The notes under the pieces are model-generated. The model was given only the letters and a program-made list of their open reading frames with translations. It did not search any database and was not told the origin of the DNA. Of a stretch of DNA of 55,034 nt, positions 54,995-55,034 are shown piece after piece. Source of the DNA: Geobacter sp. GTDB taxonomy: Bacteria; Desulfobacterota; Desulfuromonadia; Geobacterales; Geobacteraceae. The stretch's first letter is position 1. Each line of letters starts with the position of its first letter. The stretch is from positions 1 through 55,034 of the forward strand of contig POSG01000020.1 of the NCBI GenBank assembly GCA_003314535.1. The letters run 5' to 3'. Both the position numbers and the translations under genes were made by a program.

Positions 54995-55023
54995 TTGACG
55001 AAGTAATCTTAGATGTGTATGAT
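54995..55023 (+). promoter_or_regulatory. Downstream promoter, probable rRNA or stable-RNA operon
   Basis: TTGACG (54995-55000), 17 bases and TATGAT (55018-55023) are preceded by two A tracts (54973-54990) that look like an UP element. Two tandem strong promoters with A tracts are typical of rRNA operons. The window ends 11 bases after the -10 box, so the product is outside. Confidence 0.7.
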
Positions 55024-55034
55024 GCAAAGTCTGT

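Noticed and set aside
1-55034. CRISPR array, insertion sequence or prophage
   Set aside because: No regularly spaced direct repeats, transposase motifs, integrase or att-like repeats were seen anywhere.

Overview
The window comes from a mesophilic deltaproteobacterium, most probably of the Geobacteraceae (Geobacter, Geotalea, Trichlorobacter or Pelobacter type). The evidence is the moderate-to-high GC content, the house style of PAS/GAF sensor kinases, an Ech-type [NiFe]-hydrogenase with its own HypA/HypB, the order of the cell-wall cluster, and the blocks smc - roadblock - ftsY - zapB - zapA - fthC - rny - ymdB - tyrS. I cannot name the species by eye. Almost every gene reads on the + strand, and no insertion sequence, prophage or CRISPR array was seen.

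Region 1 (1-8600): the end of a CoA-acylating aldehyde dehydrogenase and its terminator; a divergent FolE2-type GTP cyclohydrolase with its own promoter and terminator; then a six-gene energy-converting hydrogenase operon (echABCDEF order) followed by hypA and hypB. All four Cys ligands of the NiFe site are present. hypA is split by a -1 frameshift at a run of ten A. A CAU-anticodon tRNA with its own promoter and terminator follows.

Region 2 (8600-12250): a Nif3-like protein, a coiled-coil zinc-ribbon protein, RNase P RNA carrying two copies of one palindromic element in opposite orientation, and two small proteins of unknown function.

Region 3 (12250-29660): the division and cell wall (dcw) cluster, mraZ-rsmH-ftsL-ftsI-murE-murF-mraY-murD-ftsW-murG-murC-ddl-ftsQ-ftsA-ftsZ. 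Many start and stop codons overlap or touch, there is a strong promoter with a four-repeat MraZ operator at the front, and a clean terminator follows ftsZ. murB is absent from its usual place.

Region 4 (29660-42900): an accessory, signalling-rich stretch with gene-poor gaps. It holds an OmpA-family lipoprotein, a small unknown protein and four large sensor kinases. The first three share a HisKA_2-type output module; the fourth is a hybrid HisKA kinase broken by a frameshift that looks like loss of one copy of a 10-bp tandem repeat.

Region 5 (42900-55034): a B12/radical-SAM protein, chromosome condensation (smc), a roadblock protein, SRP receptor (ftsY), zapB-like/zapA, a structured-RNA candidate where 6S RNA often lies, fthC, RNase Y, YmdB-type phosphodiesterase, tyrosyl-tRNA synthetase, and two tandem strong promoters at the right edge that fire rightward out of the window and resemble a stable-RNA operon promoter.
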